64,000 nt of DNA from Cristatella mucedo. Taxonomy: Eukaryota > Bryozoa > Phylactolaemata > Cristatellidae. The position numbers were made by a program, and so were the translations under genes. Location of the stretch: NCBI GenBank assembly GCA_009760855.2, contig WPIO01000074.1, forward strand, positions 1,470,501 to 1,534,500, given 5' to 3'. The stretch's first letter is position 1, and each line of letters starts with the position of its first letter. This document shows, in pieces, positions 9,868-21,220 of this stretch. Below the pieces are notes generated by a model, which worked only from the letters and a program-made list of their open reading frames with translations, was not told where the DNA came from and ran no database searches.

Positions 9868-11560
9868 TAAGAACTCAACGTCTTTTTACGCACTTAACAT
9901 TAGCTGCAAAGAAAAAACGATCGAATGGTTAGCCGTAGCATGCTCAATGACAATATAGGCATTACATGGTAAGCGGTGAGCCAGGGACAGCGTCAGCATG
10001 CAAATATGGTCAGTGGCAGCATGCCTAGTGTCAGCACGGATATCCACACATATGACGAATCACGTTAACCAAGTAGATGTTGTGATAAATTGGTACGTTT
10101 TTATTTTATTTTTAAATACGGTTAAACCAGGGATGTTGGGATGCACGTTGGAAGTGGGCTCCGGACTTTTTGAGCAGACGAACTAAATGTAAAGTCTCTG
10201 ATGAATTTAAGTTTCTTTCGAGGTATCGGTAAACGACCAGATTCCGAAAAGTGAATTGTGTGATGCTTAGCATAGCGGAGCAGTAGATCTGACAGGTAGG
10301 CTAGAGCCAAATAATGATATAACCTAAAAGTGAGTGACAATAACTTGAAATTGATGCATTGCTTGAGTTGGAGCCGGTGCAGGTCGGCGAGAAGTGTTGT
10401 GTTGTGGGCAACTGCAACGCTAAGGGCAGACAAGCCTATCTGCGGAGCTTTGAACCAGCTGTAAGTGACTAATAGAACAGGCTGGTAGACCAGCAAGCAG
10501 TGAGTTACAGATGTCAAGACGGCATGTCACAAATACATGGACCAATTCAAATGTGGTATCACTGCCTTAGCAAGACCGAATGTTAGCAATTTTGTGCGGC
10601 TGAAAATAGGCAAACTTTACTGTGGAGCTGATGTGGTCGCCTAGTGAAAGGTCACTTTGGAATATGACATCTAGATTTCGTGAAGATTCAACAGGATGCA
10701 CACTGGTAGAGTCGATTGTGAGCGTAAATCTTTCCAATCTCTGGATCACACTTGGTTTGCCCATAACCAGTAATTGTTTTATCATCTTTCAATTGAAGAA
10801 TATTATCTGTCATCCATGTGGGAATGCGATCCTTACATGCAGCAAGAGAGTTGGGTGAATTCGACGTGCATGGATCAAAGCAAACGTACAGCAGAGTTTC
10901 ATCTGAATCAATTTAAAAGCCTAGATTGTGCCTGGCAATCACATAGGCAACAGAGAGAGTGTAAACCGTGAAAAGAACTGGACCCTGCTCAGACCTCTGA
11001 GGTGTCCCAATCTTCATAGATTCCTCGGATGATCTGTGTCCATTCACATCAGTACTCTGAAGTCTCCCACTGAGATATAGCCTGAACCGTTGCAGTGCAG
11101 TGCTAGTCATGCCCAGGCGAGATGGAAGTCATTCGATAAAAGCTTGGTGATCAATAGAAGCAAAAGCTGTTGAAAGATAGAGCCAAACAAGCAGATAAAC
11201 TCTACCGAATTCTGCATTCTTAAGTAGGTTTTTATGCACCCGAGGCAATGGTGACTCTGTGGAGAAGTGGTGTTCATCCTTCATAATTCCGCGACTCTTT
11301 AATAAAATTCCTCATGTTGTAGCGACCCCGACCATAAAATTAGTGCATGCAAAATGTGGAAACGCGTGGTTTCCCATGGTCTTAGGCGACCCCTGTGAAA
11401 GAGTCGTTCGACGCCCAAAGGGGTCGCGACCCTCGGGTTCAGAACCGCTGCTGTTGTGTGATAAGCTAATAAACAAGACTGGAACTTATTAGCAAGGTTT
11501 GCAGTTTCAATATAAGAGTTAAGCTGGTCTGTCACGACTTATTTCAGTGTCAGTGACAGA
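9868..11560 (-). mobile_element. LINE B (L2/CR1-like) copy with RT fragments, split by a SPIN-like MITE
   Basis: On the minus strand, reading from 11560 down, the pieces are TDQLNSYIETANLANKFQS, an RT palm region with VYTLSVAYVI, RNLDVIFQSDLSLGDHISS, and a C-terminal LLSLTFRLYHYLALAYLSDL. The 3' UTR follows toward 9868. Many stops, so dead. It is interrupted at 11265-11450 by a hAT MITE. Confidence 0.8.
11265..11450 (-). mobile_element. SPIN-like hAT MITE, copy 1 (nested in LINE B)
   Basis: 186 bp. It contains CTCATGTTGTAGCGACC, CCATGGTCTTAGGCGACCCC and AAAGGGGTCGCGACCC and ends GTTCAGAACCGCTG, the signature of the SPIN (Space Invaders) hAT family read in inverse orientation. The LINE sequence is interrupted between CTGTGGAG (11257-11264) and its imperfect copy CTGTTGTG (11451-11458), an 8-bp target duplication. 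Intact LINE B copies read CTGTGAAGTGATAAGCTC across the site. No transposase. Confidence 0.8.
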
Positions 11561-11697
11561 AATGGCAGAGGGGAAACTATGCGGCAAGCTCTCTCAGTTT
11601 AGTGTTGCTTTCTTGAGTAGTGTGGCCCGACTACAGCCATTTTGAAAAGTGGTGGGATATGATTACTTGTTTGGCATATATAGTTGACATTTATAAT

Positions 11698-11835
11698 TTG
11701 TATAGCGCCCTCGGATAACTAAATCTCTATTCAAGCGATTCACAGACACCAAAGGACTCGAGACCAAGGCCTGGATCATCAATTACTATCACCGTGTCCT
11801 CAATCGGGGCGAGCACCTTAGCGGTCGATGCAAAT
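11698..11835 (-). mobile_element. SINE1 (tRNA-derived), minus copy
   Basis: The reverse complement contains GCTAAGGTGCTCGCCCC (A-box region) and ends with the GCGCT tail hairpin (TAGCGCCCTCGGATAACT on the plus strand). Confidence 0.65.
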
Positions 11836-12754
11836 CAAGATGCAATGCAGGATCAATGCATCCAAAGCTTAGAAGGTTAGAGAAATAATTTAGCATTTTA
11901 TCACGTGAAGCTGACAGCAGCGAAGAAACATTTGATGTCTACTTTAGACTTCAAATTTAAATTAACTTTAAATTAACTTAACTGTATCAAATATCATATG
12001 TAAATGTGTATTAACTTAACATTGTTAAATTTTAAATTAAATTAACTGTAAATTATTTTGTAAACTTTTGTATCCTAGATAATTTCCAAGCTAAATGACT
12101 TCTTGGGAGCATCAAATGAGATATCTACTCACAATATTTGCATGTTTATCGGTTGCATGTCAAATCTTACAGTGCCTTACTTGATTACACAGTGAATTTT
12201 ACAGCTAATCTTTTAGTCAGGCTTTCTTTACAGAATCTGTACAGTGCCTAGCAAAAGATTCTGTCCTCTGAGGGTGCTATAGAAATTGAATACTATTATT
12301 ACCAGAAAAATAATTCGTCCTTACGTTGCTCCGTTTTTTAATTCAGTCAGCTTGACAACTGCTTGGCGGAGGGTATAATTTCATTGTGTTAGATATGTTT
12401 GACTCAATTTCAAAGGCCCAAGTATTGGGCATTAAAAATTCTAGAAGTATTGTAAGTAGAAGTATAGAATTATTCTAAGAAGATGCCCTAAGTCAACAAT
12501 TATTTTCCACTTTGAAGCTAGTCGTTAATGCATTCAAGTATAGCCTAAGCTTAAGCGTAGTTCTATCGTTCTATATTGTTCTGCAAGTGTTCTATTGTTT
12601 GCTCATTGGCATCAACTGTGAGGCCCTAGTTTCATTACAACTTTCCTAAATGTAAACACACAGGTGTGCGTATATCCCTGGGCAATGCAAGCGTAAGTTT
12701 AAGTGCACGATATTTCAGTCAGTAAATCTAGGTTGCCACACAGACTAAGTAAGT

Positions 12755-12845
12755 CAGAGGTCTGCAAACTCCGGCCTTTAGACCAGATCCGGCCTAGCTA
12801 GTGCTCCAGTCAGGCCTAGCGGCCCCCTAGTTATTTATTGATGAA
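12755..12845 (+). mobile_element. hAT-like terminal fragment
   Basis: Begins CAGAGGTCTGCAAACTCCGG and has GGCCTAGCGGCCCCC, typical of hAT/Charlie-type termini. It is cut by the LINE A insertion; CCGGCCTAATTGGGTTGCC resumes at about 14293. It may be one end of the hAT element whose transposase relic lies at 15470-17350; the other end was not found. Confidence 0.35.
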
Positions 12846-14074
12846 TGTCAGAAACATTTCAATCAGGGTTCAAGAGGCAGCACTCTACTAAAACTGCTCT
12901 CCTCCGTGTTAACAATGACATTCTACGTGGCAACGACGACGGAAATGTCACTGCCCTAGCTCTGCTAGATCTGTCTGCTGCCTTCGACACCATTGATCAC
13001 GAAGTTCTGCTTGAACGATTGAGAACAACGATTGGACTGGCAGACGAAGCACTGGCGTGGTTTAAATCATACTTGTCTGATCGTGTTCAATCCGTGTCGT
13101 GGGGGGGTCAGGTCTCAGACATGAGAAGGGTCACCTTTGGAGTCCCTCAAGGGTCTGTACTAGGTCCCTTGCTGTTCTCCATTTATACACAACCTCTGGG
13201 AAAGGTGATTAAGGCCCATGGAATAGTATATCACTTCTATGCTGACGACACTCAGTTGTATTTGTCATTTAAACCGTCGGAATCTGCTGCAGCAACTGAG
13301 AAACTGAATGCTTGCCTTGCCGATATTCGATCCTGGATGTCGGAAAACTTCCTGAAATTAAATGACGATAAAACCGAACTGCTGCTCATAGGACACCCTA
13401 AGTGTGTGGCTGGATTAAAAGGCTTTGCTGTTCTAATAGGTGATGCTATTGTGCGACCTTCACCACATGCTCGTAATCTAGGTGTCGTGTTCGACAGCTG
13501 CCTTAATTTCAAAAGCTTCATTCAGAAGACTGCCTCTACAGCTAGCCATCACATCCAATCCCTATCCAAGATTAGAAGCTGTCTCCCACAGTAGCTTATA
13601 AAAAATTTAACTAGCTCTTTAGTTGTGTCTCGGCTTGATTATTGTAATTCTCTTTTGGTTGGGCTACCAAGGAAAGCTATTATGCCACTACAGCGGACTA
13701 TGAATATGGCTGCAAGGCTGGTCTTCAAGTCCCAGCGGTTTGAGCACGTGTCACCTCTGCTGAAAGAGCTAGGATGGTTGCCGGTTGAGCAAAGGATACA
13801 GATCAAAGTTCTTACGCTCACCCACAAGGCTCGCCACGGCTTGGCTCCTTCATACCTAGCTGAGCTGCTGCATCAGTTTCAGCCTGTTCGCGCCCTCAGG
13901 TCCTGTGTGGACAATAAATTAGCTGTCCCATTCCTCCGCTTAAAGACAGTTGGCGACAGAAACTTTAGCTCTGCAGTTCCTAGACTGTGGAACTCGCTTC
14001 CACAATGCTTACGCAACGACATCTACTCTCCAACTGCCGACTATGGCACATCTTTTTTTCAGCGGTCCTGAACT
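12845..14074 (+). pseudogene. LINE A reverse transcriptase ORF with one nonsense codon
   Basis: The reading frame continues unchanged across the stop at 13592-13594 (LPQ, stop, LIKNLTSSLVVSRLDYCNSL). Codons on both sides are otherwise undamaged, which suggests a recent insertion. It lacks the N-terminal part of the RT. Confidence 0.85.
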
Positions 14075-14292
14075 GCTACTTCTATGCTACTCACTACCTC
14101 AACTGCTCTCCTAACTCTGCTATGCTTCCCACTTTCTCTTTGTTGCGTGAGACGAATTCTGTTGGCTACCGAATGCGTACCGAAAGCCGCTTAGGCTGTG
14201 AGTGTGCTATACAAAGCTCTCCTGCGTAACACCTACATGATTTTTATGACTTTGTGGAGTTACTGACGGAGATGCGTTACATTACATTACAT
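12845..14292 (+). mobile_element. LINE A: 5'-truncated non-LTR retrotransposon with nearly intact RT
   Basis: The frame from 12845 to 14071 encodes the RT motifs [57 protein letters not shown] and RNLGVVFDSCLNF, then the C-terminal RLDYCNSLLVGLP and RLWNSLPQCL. The only interruption is one in-frame TAG at 13592. The catalytic YADD is intact. The 3' end is (TTACA)n at about 14275-14291. CR1/L2/Jockey-type by these motifs. The endonuclease and ORF1 are absent. Confidence 0.9.
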
Positions 14293-14335
14293 CCGGCCTA
14301 ATTGGGTTGCCGCGGTTTTCTTCCCCTTCACTATA

Positions 14336-15135
14336 GAGGTACTTTGACTAACGAGTATGCCAACTAACGAGTTTTTAAGGCACGAGTCCTCTCTCGGCCG
14401 CTTTTTGCTTTGAGTTGAGAGTTAACTGTCATTGTGCTTGATTTTGCTTCGCACATTTTGCAGTATGATTTGAGGACTGTGATTCCGCTTTGCAAAAGGC
14501 TAGCAGTGGTAGCCCTCAGCGGTGATGGATTTTCGCCAGAAAGTCTTGGTGAGTGCAAATGGGCGTGTCAGCGAGGCAAGTATGAGGCTGGAGGGAGAAA
14601 CAGCGTGCGGCTACTAATGGCTCATCCGGAATCGGCAGCGGGAGACATTCCGACTGCCAAAGCGTGACGTCAAGTGCTGGCTGGTGGTTTCCTCCACGAT
14701 CAACTCGAGCGAGCCTTCGGGGTTGAGACGGACTACAGCAGGAACCGCTGCAGTCAGTACTTTACATAGACTTACCGTCGTCTTAGAGATCCTCGCCTAA
14801 CTAAAGTCAATTGGCGAGTCCGCAAAAAGGTTCAGCCAGTAAACTTCCCTTCGGTAGTTCGTCCCGAGTGCACAATTCCCTTGGAATGCCACTAGTCGTA
14901 CGTGTTAGTTGTCCACACGCACTGTTGCACTGCGTTCGTAAACAAATATTCGTTGTTTATGATTACATTTTGTAATAACAATAAACCTAACATAAATTTG
15001 CAGTATTTTATAGGGTCCAGAACAGATTAACAGCGTTTCAATTCATTTTTATTGGGAAAAGTGTTGTGACAGAACTATTTTGAGTTAAGAGCTCCATCAC
15101 GGGACAAATTGAACTCGTAAGTCAAGTTAGTACTG
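14336..15135 (+). mobile_element. Pogo/Tigger-like DNA element with TA duplications
   Basis: The left end GAGGTACTTTGACTAACGAG and the inverted right end CAGTACTAACTTGACTTACG resemble each other, and both are followed inward by ACTCGTTAG/ACTCGTAAG-type words. TA flanks both ends (14334-14335, 15136-15137). The ~800-bp interior has no recognisable transposase. Confidence 0.45.
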
Positions 15136-15469
15136 TACTGCTTGTTTCACCGCAAGCTGTGGCTCGTGGGTTTTTTTCTTTACCACAGATCTCGGGCGCT
15201 AATGTGAAACAGAAAAGCCTGACTGGGGAGGAATGATAAAGATTGTGTTGTAAACAAGTTCACTTTCTGGTCACGGTTTATGCACCATTCACCTTCGTCA
15301 AGGAGTGTGTTGTGCGCATGTGTATGTGCTGTGACGTGCAAAGATATTTTACTTTATGGTCGTATTACTGAAGTCTTATTTCCGCACATTAACACCAACT
15401 ACTATGCCTAAACAGCAGGAGTAACGCGAAACTACCAGTATCCAAAAGGTTTACCTCGAACGATGTATC

Positions 15470-17350
15470 TTCGACCCTAAATGGACTTGCGAGTTATTTA
15501 TCATCCAACGTGGCAAAAAAGGCGTGTGCTTAGTGTGCAACTAAACTAACGGCGCTTTCAAGTGGTTGAATCTCAAGGGGCATTTCGATGCCAGCACGCT
15601 TACACGTACATGCACTTCACCGACGATGAGCTGGAGACCGAGGCTGCTCGTTTGCAGTAACGATTGGATCGACAATCGTCTCTGCTCAAGAAGCAAGCCG
15701 CTAAAGCTTCGGAAGAAGATGCCGAGTGGCGCACTCGTGGCGCCATTCGCGCCTCCTACGTCCTGTGTCCTTGTTGATTCCGAAGAAAATGCATCCCTCC
15801 GCTGATGCAGACTTTGTAATGAAATGTGTACTTGCTGCTTTCGACGTCCTCTGTCCGGAGCAACACGACGCTTTCTAGGTAATCACGCTGTCTGCCCGAA
15901 CTGTGACTCCACGGGAAGAGGACTGAACAGCTGATTACGGTCTTAAAAGTGCATAAAGTTCAAAACTCTCGAGATGTTATCCATCGCCTTGGACGAGAGC
16001 TGCGATGTCAAGATCACTGTGCAGCTGGCCATCTTTGTGCATGGCGTCACACAGGACCTGGAGGTAGTCGAGCAGTTTCTCAGGCTCATCCCGATGAACG
16101 AGATGACAACCGGCAGGGATGTACTCAATGCCCTCCTACCGGCATTGAGTGGTTTTGACCTGTCAAAGCTCGTCTCGGAAAACTACTAACGGTGCACCTG
16201 CGCCACGACAAGCTGGTTTGGTCTAGCGGTTAAGGTGCTCGTCCCGACCAAGGTCTGACTAAGGTCGTGGGCTCGAAGCCCGAGGCATATGTGAAGCGCC
16301 TGAATAGAGACTAAGTTTTCTTGGGGCGCTATATATAAAAATTACATTTTATTTAAATTATATTTGTATGGCTCGATCTAACAAAGGACTTTCGCAGCTG
16401 CTGATCGACCACTGTCGCTCTTTGGCACAGGAGACATGCAATGTGCACTGCACCATTCACCAGGAGGCGTCGTGCGCCAAAGCGGCAGGCATGAAAGATA
16501 CTATATCTGCTGTGGTGCAGCTAGTGTGCGCAGTGCTTGCTCGTCCTCTCAACCGCCGCATCTGCGAGCGAGCATGCCTGCGAAGCTGCGGATGCTGACT
16601 ACGGCAATCTTCTTTACCGCCCTGAAGTGCACTGGCTCAGTGGTGGCAATGTCACGGAGCGCGTTTTCGCTCTCCACCACGAGATCGCTTCCTTCGTCTG
16701 TGAGGTGAGCCTCAAGGGCTTTGAAATGTTCTCTGACGAGGTTTGGCTTTTGGTTCTGTTTCTTCACTGACATCAGCTCTCACCTTAACGAACTCGCCCT
16801 GAACGTGCCAGCGCGTGACGCGCTAATCATGATTATGGAAGCCCGTGCAGACATTCGAAGCAAAGCCTGTTCTATGGGAGGAACGGCTATAGAAGGGCGA
16901 CTGCATCCATTTTCCGCACCTCGCAAAGTGTGATGCAGCTCTCGTTGATACCGAAGAATGTGTCAGTGTGTTGGTAACCCTTCGGAATGAATTCTTTACG
17001 CACTTCACTGACGTGCGTTCTCATTTGCAGGAGTGCAAAATCGTCAGCGCTCCTTTTGACTTCCCCTATGACGACGCCCGCTCTGATGTGCAATTGGAGT
17101 TGATTGAGTTACGAGCTGCGGACATTCTCTTGTCCAAGTTTACTTCTTGCACTGCTCTCATACAGTTCTACCGTCAGCTGCCCCAGGCTCATTTTCCAAT
17201 GTTGCTAGCCCGTTCCAAGCGTGTGATTGCAATGTTTGGCAGCACTTATTCCTGAGACGAGCTGCTCTCCAAGATGAAGTTTACAAGAACAAGCTGCGCT
17301 TTCACCTCACTAGTGACAACCACCCTAATGACATTATGCTGCTAAACCCT
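15470..17350 (+). pseudogene. hAT transposase relic (GTF2IRD2/Charlie-like), split by SINE1
   Basis: Ordered fragments in shifting frames: a zinc-finger-like start (DPKWTCELFIIQRGKKGVCL), MLSIALDESCDVKITVQLAI, LVSENYTTNGAP-type core, then after the SINE SNKGLSQLLIDHCRSLAQET, NVHCTIHQEA, NLLYRPEVHWLSGGNV, TDISSHLNELAL, FYRQLPQAHFPMLL and VIAMFGSTYS before a stop, with LLSKMKFTR beyond. This is the order of hAT transposases related to GTF2IRD2 and ZBED proteins, including the C-terminal dimerisation region. The second catalytic Asp of the TTDGAP motif reads Asn. Multiple frameshifts and stops make it inactive. Confidence 0.85.
16212..16362 (+). mobile_element. SINE1 (tRNA-derived), inserted in the hAT relic
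   Basis: The A-box region is TGGTCTAGCGGTTAAGGTGC and the B box is GGCTCGAAGCC. It then joins a tail (AAGCGCCTGAATAGAGACTA ... GGGGCGCTATATA) shared with the LINE B 3' end. It separates TTNGAPAP from MARSNKGL of the hAT transposase. Confidence 0.85.
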
Positions 17351-17359
17351 TCATGATTA

Positions 17360-19980
17360 GAATCTGATTATTGCTGCCCTCTCTCCAAGAACATGCACCA
17401 TTGATGCCTCCCATTGAGCCGACTATACTTTTGAATAAAAAACCTCTCCTTGGACACATTGTTCCTTCTGGCGTAGAGTATCTACTTGAACTCCTGAAAT
17501 GGCTTACTAGTGCAATATGCTTGCCGACCTCTGCCTTGCATAAAAGTAAGTGCACTCTATTTGGGGTGCTGCTGTTGTCATCCAGTGAATATCCAAATCG
17601 CATTCAGTGTCTAGTGAAGTTATTCAGGCACAGCCAAGTCGGAGCTTTAGGCGTTCCAATTCAACAATGCAAGTTTCAAGCACGATTAGTCAAATTGTAG
17701 TCACCTGCATGAGAAATTCTGCCACCAACCAAACGCAGGTAAAGAGGCTGCAAGGTTCACGGTTCAAGGTTCGCGGTTCAAGGTTCGCGAAGTTTGGTCT
17801 AGTTAGTGGCAGCGAATGATTATTGCAGATGCACAGCATTCAGTGATGTGCGTAAGAACGAAAAATTGGATTGCCCTTGATTGCATGTTGATTGTATGCC
17901 CTTGAATTGTATTCCCTTCAAGATTGTATGAGCTAGTTGGAGATTATTAGACGGGTTTTAAAGTAGTTGAGCCTAAATTAATCGCTTCGGTGCACAGTAC
18001 TTGAAATGTCATTGGGTGAATATAATGGTCGTACATAAGGTGCACGCTCCAAGATAAGATCTACACAATTAGATATAGCTTGTAGTGCACGCTATGCTTA
18101 GGAGTAACAATTGCGTCTATCAAGAGTTTTTTAGTGGTCGATATTATAAAAACTTTTCTAAAAAATCAGCAAAACAGATTGACAGATCTGTCATCTGCGT
18201 TCCGGTAAAGATGGCAAAGAACTTGACGGCGTGGCTGATTCCTTTAAATAATTTCTTTCTAGCATGACTGGAACTTACAATTAGAGTTTGTTAAGACTTA
18301 AAAAAATTCTCAAGTAGTGTTAAGCTGCTCGTTCTAACGTCCTTGGTTGGAACGACGACACTGAGATTGGATGGCAGATATTGTCACTCTCTTCGTCTTT
18401 TGACTAAGTTGCCTGAAAATAGCTCTCTTGTATGAGAGTGGAACACGACCTAAAACCAAGGAAAGATTTACTTTAGCTATGATATTAATTAACAGAAATA
18501 ACAAAAATTAGTAAATAAGGTATATCAGAACAAAGACATTAGGTTTATGGATCTAGAGAGTTTTTAATCTTCTTAGACCGGGCGATAGACTTCGAGATTA
18601 AGGCAGAAGGGTGGAATCTGACCAGTTTGAATATAGACGTTCAGGTAGAATAAAAGTGAAAGACTATATGCAGACTCCGAGCATAATAATAAAGTAAAGA
18701 GCCCTCCACTCACTTTATTTATATAATGCTACTGTGCAAGCTAGAGAAAGACCTTTTACAGCGAAAGAATGACACTTTCCCGTACGGTACTTTCCCTTTC
18801 AAATGAGAATGCAAGATTTTTTGGAGAACTTTCTGCTAAGCGTAGAAACTATTCGCTGGGCTCTTGGTCAACCAGCTGTTCAATTACTTGTTTAAACTCG
18901 TTGTTTTTCTGGAAGTTTAGACTCGTGAAGCTTTGCCGGAGGGAATTCTCGCGCTATATAGGAAACGTTTGAACGAAACGGAAGCAAGAAAAGGTCAAAG
19001 CCCAAACAGATGTGCTCATTGCACGATTGAAACAGCTGTACGGTTGACCGTGTAAATCATTTCTCATAAAACTCACGCATTCATGAGCGAGCGAAACAAG
19101 AACAACAGTGAGAGTTTCACGGCTGATCTGAGCGTAAAATTACCACGCGTCCGTGAACGAGCTCCGCGACTGCGAGTACGAACACTGCTATCTCCAGGAA
19201 ACAGCAGTGAAATGGCTAGTGCATTTATGTCAATACCTTTCTGCTTTGTACGTCGTCGTTGCTTTTTCATTCTCCGAGTACTGGTTCGCCGCGACCCAAT
19301 GACTGGTCCGGTCACGTGATGCACCGTGCATTATCGAGTTGTTGAGCCACGAAATCTTATTCGGGGCGTAGTTGTGCGCTTTTTTAGGACTTAAAATTCT
19401 GCCTCTGTAAATCTCAATGCCTGTAGAAAATGTATGCCAGTACAGTGGGCGGTCTTTTTGCAACGGTACACATCCGGTTCACGAACGGCTTCGGAAGAGT
19501 AGGGCGTATTATCATGTAAGTTCACGAATGACAAAGGGTACAGCGTATTAGGTAAGATTTAGTTTAAGAATTACAATAAAAGCAGACTGCATTCATAAAT
19601 TATTCTCATCGCCGCACAAGAACGCCAGTAAGTCGTCCGTCCCAATCAGTGACGTCGCCGTCGCTTCTGTTTCAGAACAGAGCCAGCTGAATGTCCTGCT
19701 GCCAACCTTTTGAAAATATCGGGGCGTTGCATCCTATGCTGACTTTTGAGATGCAACCCTCAAAAATATTCAGTACTAGGTCCCCACCACACATTAGCAT
19801 CGCCATTATGATGGGATCATGAACGCGCCGCCTGACCAAGCGACTCTGCCTGCACGCCGGCGGATGATGAAGAGGACACGCATCTGAAGAATTCTTTCGA
19901 ACGGGGTGAAAAGCTCAGGAAAATTAGATGCGCTGATTTGTAAATTGACTTTTACTTTTGGAGCGGACGATTCATAAACT
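17360..19980. other. No recognised gene
   Basis: Only a short tandem GGTTCAAGGTTCGC repeat (17753-17795) stands out. The open frames of 60-110 codons have no recognisable motifs and overlap on both strands. Confidence 0.5.
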
Positions 19981-19985
19981 CCAGA
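19806..19985 (-). CDS. Exon-like segment, possible 3' part of gene B
   Basis: Preceded by a strong acceptor (TTTTTGTTTGCAG). The open frame includes SGVYESSAPKVKVNLQIS and FPELFTPFERILQ. Phase does not follow directly from exon 12, so membership in gene B is only a suggestion, and no convincing donor was found. Confidence 0.2.
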   Translation of the reverse strand, partial: SGVYESSAPKVKVNLQISASNFPELFTPFERILQMRVLFIIRRRAGRVAWSGGAFMIPS

Positions 19986-20149
19986 TGCTGCAAACAAAAA
20001 TGCAGTAGCGTGCAGTCACGCGTGCTCTGAAAGAGAGCTTGGCAACTCACGCGACACAACTTTCCTGCCTCAGTTTCGCCGGGGGGGGGGCGGCACCCTC
20101 AGCGAGATAGCAGCATGTTTCAATAATTGAATACAGCTGAGCTTATTAC

Positions 20150-20243
20150 CTCGCTTATATTGCTGCCGGAGCGAGCGACGAGGCTCGTGCTCCGACTTGT
20201 CTTCGACGCAAGCGAGGAGGCTCGGCTGACGCGGCTCAGCTCA
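20150..20243 (-). CDS. Gene B candidate exon 12, Ser-rich
   Basis: 94 nt between acceptor TGCGGCAG and donor GTAATA. Phase 2 in fits the end of exon 11. It encodes a disordered-type SRASSLASKTSRSTSLVARS segment, as expected for the long linker after the TPR domain in UTX. Low-complexity sequence makes this less certain. Confidence 0.4.
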
Positions 20244-20759
20244 CTGCCGCAGACCAGCCAACGACGAGTATCAAAATGTGGCTAACTAGTGGCACTAATC
20301 GACGGCGCACACCACGTTGGCTAGCAACGAGAGTGTGCTCTCAAAAAATTACTTGAACTTACGACATAAAGCCGGAAGTACTAGCACTTTACCGTCGGTC
20401 TGAGGTCCACAACAGATGTCCGCGCGGATCAGCCAATAATCGTCAGGCACGTGTGGCCTACATCAACAGCCGTTGGCGGTTTGCCAATCGCTGGCGCGGC
20501 ACTTAAGGTATTTGCATAAACTTGTTATACCCGTGTCGCATAAGGACTCGGGTTTAGTTCGCTATGCCAGGCATTTGTGAAGTCCCACACCCGATCCCAC
20601 ATCCGGTCTGGCCTCGGTTTTCTGCTGCTCTTTAATTTCATTGAATTTCCGGAAAATTGGTTTTCGCCGACGGGATTGGCTAGCAACTTCGTTGTAACGA
20701 TATTCGTCGGCACTTTTCATTTAAATAATCGAACGATTCGGCATATTTTCTTACTCCAA

Positions 20760-21220
20760 CACAGAAGGCCCACCGCGGCTCGGCTCCTTCACACCTTTGT
20801 GAACTGCTAACTAATTTCAGCCTCCTTGCGCTCTCCGGTCCTATATTGAAAATAAATTTACTGCTCCATTTCTTTGCTTAAAGACCGTTGGCGACAGAAG
20901 CATTTGCTTCGTAGATCCTAGATTGTGAAACTCATCTCACCATTTCAACTCAATGACATCTACTCTCTTGCTGCCGACCGTGGCCCCTCCTTTCCAGCTG
21001 TCCTGAGTTTCTACTTCCAAGATACTCACTACCTCAACTGGTTCGGACTCTAATTTTTAATTTCTCTTTATTGCGGGAGAAGAAGTCGGTTGGATATCAA
21101 ACGCGAAACGAAATCCGCTCAGGCTGCGAGTCCACTATACAAAACTCTCTAGCGTTAGGCCCATGCCGTCTACGCGGCTGGCTACGTTAATTTACAGACG
21201 CAGATTACGTTGCATTAAAT
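20760..21220 (+). mobile_element. LINE A 3'-end copy, old
   Basis: Matches LINE A from GACCGTTGGCGACAGAAGC through TACTCACTACCTCAACTG to the 3' end near GATTACGTTGCATTAAAT, with many substitutions and gaps. Confidence 0.75.

Noticed and set aside
16212-16300. Functional tRNA gene
   Set aside because: It has A and B boxes but no acceptor stem pairing, carries a LINE-type tail and occurs in several copies, so it is a SINE; the same holds for 29655-29825 and 44461-44640.
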